Positions 61,644 to 64,000 of a DNA stretch of 64,000 bases are shown here, piece by piece. Each line of letters starts with the position of its first letter. Positions within the stretch are counted from its first letter, which is position 1. The notes below the pieces were generated by a model. The model was not told where the DNA came from. It did not search any database and saw nothing but the letters and a program-made list of their open reading frames with translations. Position numbers and translations under genes: made by a program. Source of the stretch: Pseudoduganella lurida (GTDB lineage Bacteria > Pseudomonadota > Gammaproteobacteria > Burkholderiales > Burkholderiaceae_D); NCBI RefSeq assembly GCF_007830455.1, contig NZ_VLLB01000005.1, positions 310,001 to 374,000 on the forward strand. The letters run 5' to 3'.

Positions 61644-62270
61644 ATGAAAAATATCGTCATCCTGATTTCCGGCCGCGGCAGCAATATGGAAGCGGTCGTG
61701 CGGGCCGCCGAGGCCGAGCAGTGGCCGGCGCGGATCGCCGCCGTCATCAGCAACCGTGCCGATGCCAAGGGGCTGGACTTCGCGGCATCCCGCGGCATTC
61801 CCACCGCGGTGGTGGCGAACAAGGAATACCCCACGCGCGAAGCCTTCGACGCGGCACTGCAGACCGTGATCGACGGTTTCGCGCCGGATCTGGTGGTGCT
61901 GGCCGGTTTCATGCGCATCCTCACGCCCGCGTTCGTGGAACATTATGCGAACCGCATGCTGAACATCCACCCGTCGCTGCTGCCCCTGTTCCCCGGGCTG
62001 CACACGCACGAGGCGGCGATCGCGGCGGGCCACGCGCAGCATGGCGCCACCGTGCATTTCGTGACGGCCGAGCTGGACCATGGCCCGATCGTGAACCAGG
62101 CCAGCGTGCCGATCCTGCCGGGCGACACGCCCGACACGCTGTCGGCCCGCCTCTTGGTCGAAGAACACAAGCTGTACCCGCGCGCCATCCGCTGGTTCAT
62201 CGAAGATAAACTTACCGTCGAACATGGACGGGTCATTACACCGGATCACCCGGCCGGCACACCGCTGTAG
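61644..62270 (+). CDS. purN: Phosphoribosylglycinamide formyltransferase
   Basis: 208 residues from MKNIVILISGRGSN. Transfers the formyl group from 10-formyl-THF to GAR, third step of purine synthesis, cytoplasmic. Catalytic residues Asn-107, His-109 and Asp-145 are in LNIHPSLLPLFPG and ELDHGPIV. The preceding Met at 61635 is possible. Followed by the rRNA methyltransferase gene 43 bp later. Confidence 0.96.
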   Translation: MKNIVILISGRGSNMEAVVRAAEAEQWPARIAAVISNRADAKGLDFAASRGIPTAVVANKEYPTREAFDAALQTVIDGFAPDLVVLAGFMRILTPAFVEHYANRMLNIHPSLLPLFPGLHTHEAAIAAGHAQHGATVHFVTAELDHGPIVNQASVPILPGDTPDTLSARLLVEEHKLYPRAIRWFIEDKLTVEHGRVITPDHPAGTPL

Positions 62271-62313
62271 CACGCGGTCCGGCCGTTCGGTCTTATTCAT
62301 CACCAGGATTCCC

Positions 62314-63615
62314 ATGAGATTGCCTCCAGCAGTACTCGCCAGCACCGAAGAAGTGCTGCGCGAGATCTTGCGCTTTACCGCGCCCGCCGACACCACCCTG
62401 TCGCGCTACTTCAAGGACCACCCCCGCCTCGGCGGACGCGAGCGCGGCGCCATCGCCGAGTGCGTGTACGCGGTGCTCCGTAACAAGAACTTCTTCACCG
62501 AATTCTCCGAGCCGAACGGCGGCGCCACGATGCGCCGCTTGATGCTGCTGGGCATGGCCGACACGGTAGGCGTGGACGCGCTGCCGGGCCTGACGCCGGA
62601 CGAGCTGGAGTGGGTGACGCGCATGACGGCCATCGACCGCTCGCTGCTGCACAAGTCGCTGCGCACGAACATGCCGAAATGGCTGTGGGACAAGCTGGTC
62701 GAGCAGTATGGCGAGGAAGAAGCCCTGCAGCTGACCGATGCGCTGAACGCACCGGCCCCGCTGGACCTGCGCGTCAATGCATTGAAGGCGGACCGCGACA
62801 AGGTCATCGCCCAGCTGGCCGAAGCGCCGATCACGGCCAAGGCCACGCCGTATTCGCCGATGGGCCTGCGCGTGCTGCGCAAACCCCAGCTGCAGAACCT
62901 GCCGCTGTTCAAGGAAGGCGCCATCGAGGTGCAGGACGAGGGCAGCCAGGTGCTGGCCCAGATCCTCGGTGCGCGCCGCGGCGAGATGGTGGTGGACTTC
63001 TGCGCCGGTGCCGGCGGCAAGACGCTGGCGCTGGGTGCGCAGATGCGCAACACGGGCCGCCTGTACGCCTTCGACGTGTCCGAGAAACGCCTGGCCAAGC
63101 TGAAGCCGCGCCTGGCCCGCTCCGGCCTGTCGAACGTGCATCCGGTCGCCATCGCGCACGAGCGTGACGCCAAGATCAAGCGCCTGGCCGGCAAGATCGA
63201 CCGCGTGCTGGTCGATGCGCCGTGTTCGGGCATGGGCACGCTGCGCCGCAATCCGGACGTAAAGTGGCGCCAGCCGGAAGGCGCCATCGCCGAGATGCAC
63301 GAGAAGCAGGTCGCGATCCTGGACGGCGCCGCCCGCCTGGTGAAGAGCGGCGGCCGCCTGGTGTACGCCACCTGCAGCCTGCTGAAGGAAGAAAACGATG
63401 CGGTGGCCGAGCAGTTCATTGCCTCGCACGCCGACTTCCAGCTGGTGCCGATGAGCCAGGTGCTGGCGGAACAGAAGATCGACCTGGAGATGGGCGACTA
63501 CCTGAAACTGCTGCCGCACAAGCACCAGACGGACGGCTTCTTTGCCGCCGTGTTCGAACGCAAGCCGATGGCCAAGGCCGCCGCCGCCGAGTCCGACGAC
63601 AGCGCCGAGGCCTGA
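62314..63615 (+). CDS. rsmB: RsmB-type RNA m5C methyltransferase
   Basis: 433 residues from MRLPPAVLASTEEVL. N-terminal NusB-like domain (about 1-130) and C-terminal SAM-dependent methyltransferase with VDFCAGAGGKTLALGAQM (motif I, about 229-246), the catalytic and product-release cysteines in VDAPCSGMGTLRRNPD and VYATCSLLKEEN. RsmB methylates C967 of 16S rRNA; other RsmB/RsmF-type paralogues have similar sequence, so the exact position is inferred. The stop codon overlaps the next ATG by one base. Confidence 0.9.
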   Translation: MRLPPAVLASTEEVLREILRFTAPADTTLSRYFKDHPRLGGRERGAIAECVYAVLRNKNFFTEFSEPNGGATMRRLMLLGMADTVGVDALPGLTPDELEWVTRMTAIDRSLLHKSLRTNMPKWLWDKLVEQYGEEEALQLTDALNAPAPLDLRVNALKADRDKVIAQLAEAPITAKATPYSPMGLRVLRKPQLQNLPLFKEGAIEVQDEGSQVLAQILGARRGEMVVDFCAGAGGKTLALGAQMRNTGRLYAFDVSEKRLAKLKPRLARSGLSNVHPVAIAHERDAKIKRLAGKIDRVLVDAPCSGMGTLRRNPDVKWRQPEGAIAEMHEKQVAILDGAARLVKSGGRLVYATCSLLKEENDAVAEQFIASHADFQLVPMSQVLAEQKIDLEMGDYLKLLPHKHQTDGFFAAVFERKPMAKAAAAESDDSAEA

Positions 63616-64000
63616 TGAAGCAGATTCCCCTGTCCGCACTGCTGAACGACCTGCTGGGCGACCTGCGCGACCCCGGCCTGCTGTGGCAGTTGGGCGCGCT
63701 GGTGCTGTGCATCGTGCTGGGCTGGGGGATTTCGCGGCTGCTGCGCGCGCAACTGGCGCGGCGCCAGGCCGCAGGGCAGGGCGCCGCCGCCCGCTTCGGC
63801 GTGGAAAGCTTCGGGCGCGTGATCGGGCCGCTGGCCATCGTCTGCCTGCTGGCGATCGCGCAGGAGGTGCTGCGGCGCTGGTACCACGTCAACCTGCTGA
63901 AGGTGGCCCTGCCCATCTTCGGTTCGCTGGCCGTGATCCGTTTCGTGTTCTACCTGCTACGGCGCGTGTTCGCGCGGCGCGGCGAGGTGGGCGCGGCCAT
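63615..64000 (+). CDS. MscS-family mechanosensitive channel, partial
   Basis: First 128 residues; the gene continues past the window end. MKQIPLSALLNDLLGDLRDPG then two or more hydrophobic segments (GALVLCIVLGWGISRLLRAQ, LAIVCLLAIAQEVL, VALPIFGSLAVIRFVFYLL) in the pattern of the longer MscS-like proteins with extra N-terminal helices. The pore helix and beta domain lie beyond the window, so the assignment rests on the N terminus and gene order. Overlaps the RsmB stop by one base (TGATG). Confidence 0.7.
   Translation, partial: MKQIPLSALLNDLLGDLRDPGLLWQLGALVLCIVLGWGISRLLRAQLARRQAAGQGAAARFGVESFGRVIGPLAIVCLLAIAQEVLRRWYHVNLLKVALPIFGSLAVIRFVFYLLRRVFARRGEVGAA

Overview
The window is a GC-rich (roughly 65%) stretch of bacterial chromosome. 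The gene content points to a betaproteobacterium of the order Burkholderiales, most likely family Oxalobacteraceae (Massilia or a relative). The reasons are the blocks zapA - 6S RNA - EVE protein and ilvD / LysR / lgt, a groESL operon with a CIRCE element, a homodimeric-type aceE-aceF-lpd operon with extra lipoyl domains, a small Trp-rich protein, and several families of palindromic intergenic repeats of the kind common in that family. Taxonomy is inference from gene order and protein character; no search was run.

Layout. 1-4.8 kb: hypothetical genes, a thiamine-diphosphate enzyme and a TPR protein. 4.9-7.0 kb: groL-groS behind a sigma-70-type promoter overlapped by CIRCE. 7.3-13.6 kb: zapA, 6S RNA with its own terminator, EVE protein, lgt, LysR, ilvD, small Trp-rich protein, cytochrome c. 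13.6-20.6 kb: two tandem branched-chain amino acid binding proteins, a Pro/Ala-rich protein with a PAVWRTG repeat, holC, oligopeptidase A, folD. 20.8-27.2 kb: pyruvate dehydrogenase complex. 27.3-28.6 kb: LysE exporter, DUF1272 protein and a 265-bp tandem duplication carrying a dead copy of the DUF1272 gene end.

28.6-38.1 kb is the most distinctive region and looks like a sugar-acquisition locus. It holds a flavin-dependent halogenase-like protein, a TonB-dependent receptor, a phytase-fold esterase-like lipoprotein, an AmpG-like MFS transporter and a GH1 beta-glucosidase. Three LacI/GalR-type operators spaced exactly 21 bp apart lie at the receptor promoter, and a fourth copy lies directly upstream of the beta-glucosidase. 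A beta-glucoside would cross the outer membrane through the receptor, cross the inner membrane through the MFS transporter, and be hydrolysed by the cytoplasmic GH1 enzyme. The regulator gene is not in the window.

38.1-38.5 kb is a 19-bp minisatellite. 39.2-44.2 kb is a TetR-controlled EmrA/EmrB/outer-membrane tripartite drug efflux operon. 44.4-57 kb carries mixed accessory genes: nitroreductase, LysR/SDR pair, M49 peptidase, chemotaxis receptor, HExxH protein, BON protein, PhzF, LprI-like protein, SMR exporter, yellow-family protein and a permuted papain-like protein. 57-64 kb: two tRNA-Lys genes, a GspE/PilB ATPase, a spermidine-synthase-like protein, a glycine-zipper protein, barstar-like protein, purN, an RsmB-type rRNA methyltransferase, and a mechanosensitive channel cut by the window end.

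No phage, transposase, plasmid, CRISPR array or defence system was recognised. The least ordinary material is regulatory (phased operators) and repetitive (at least five repeat classes in intergenic DNA).
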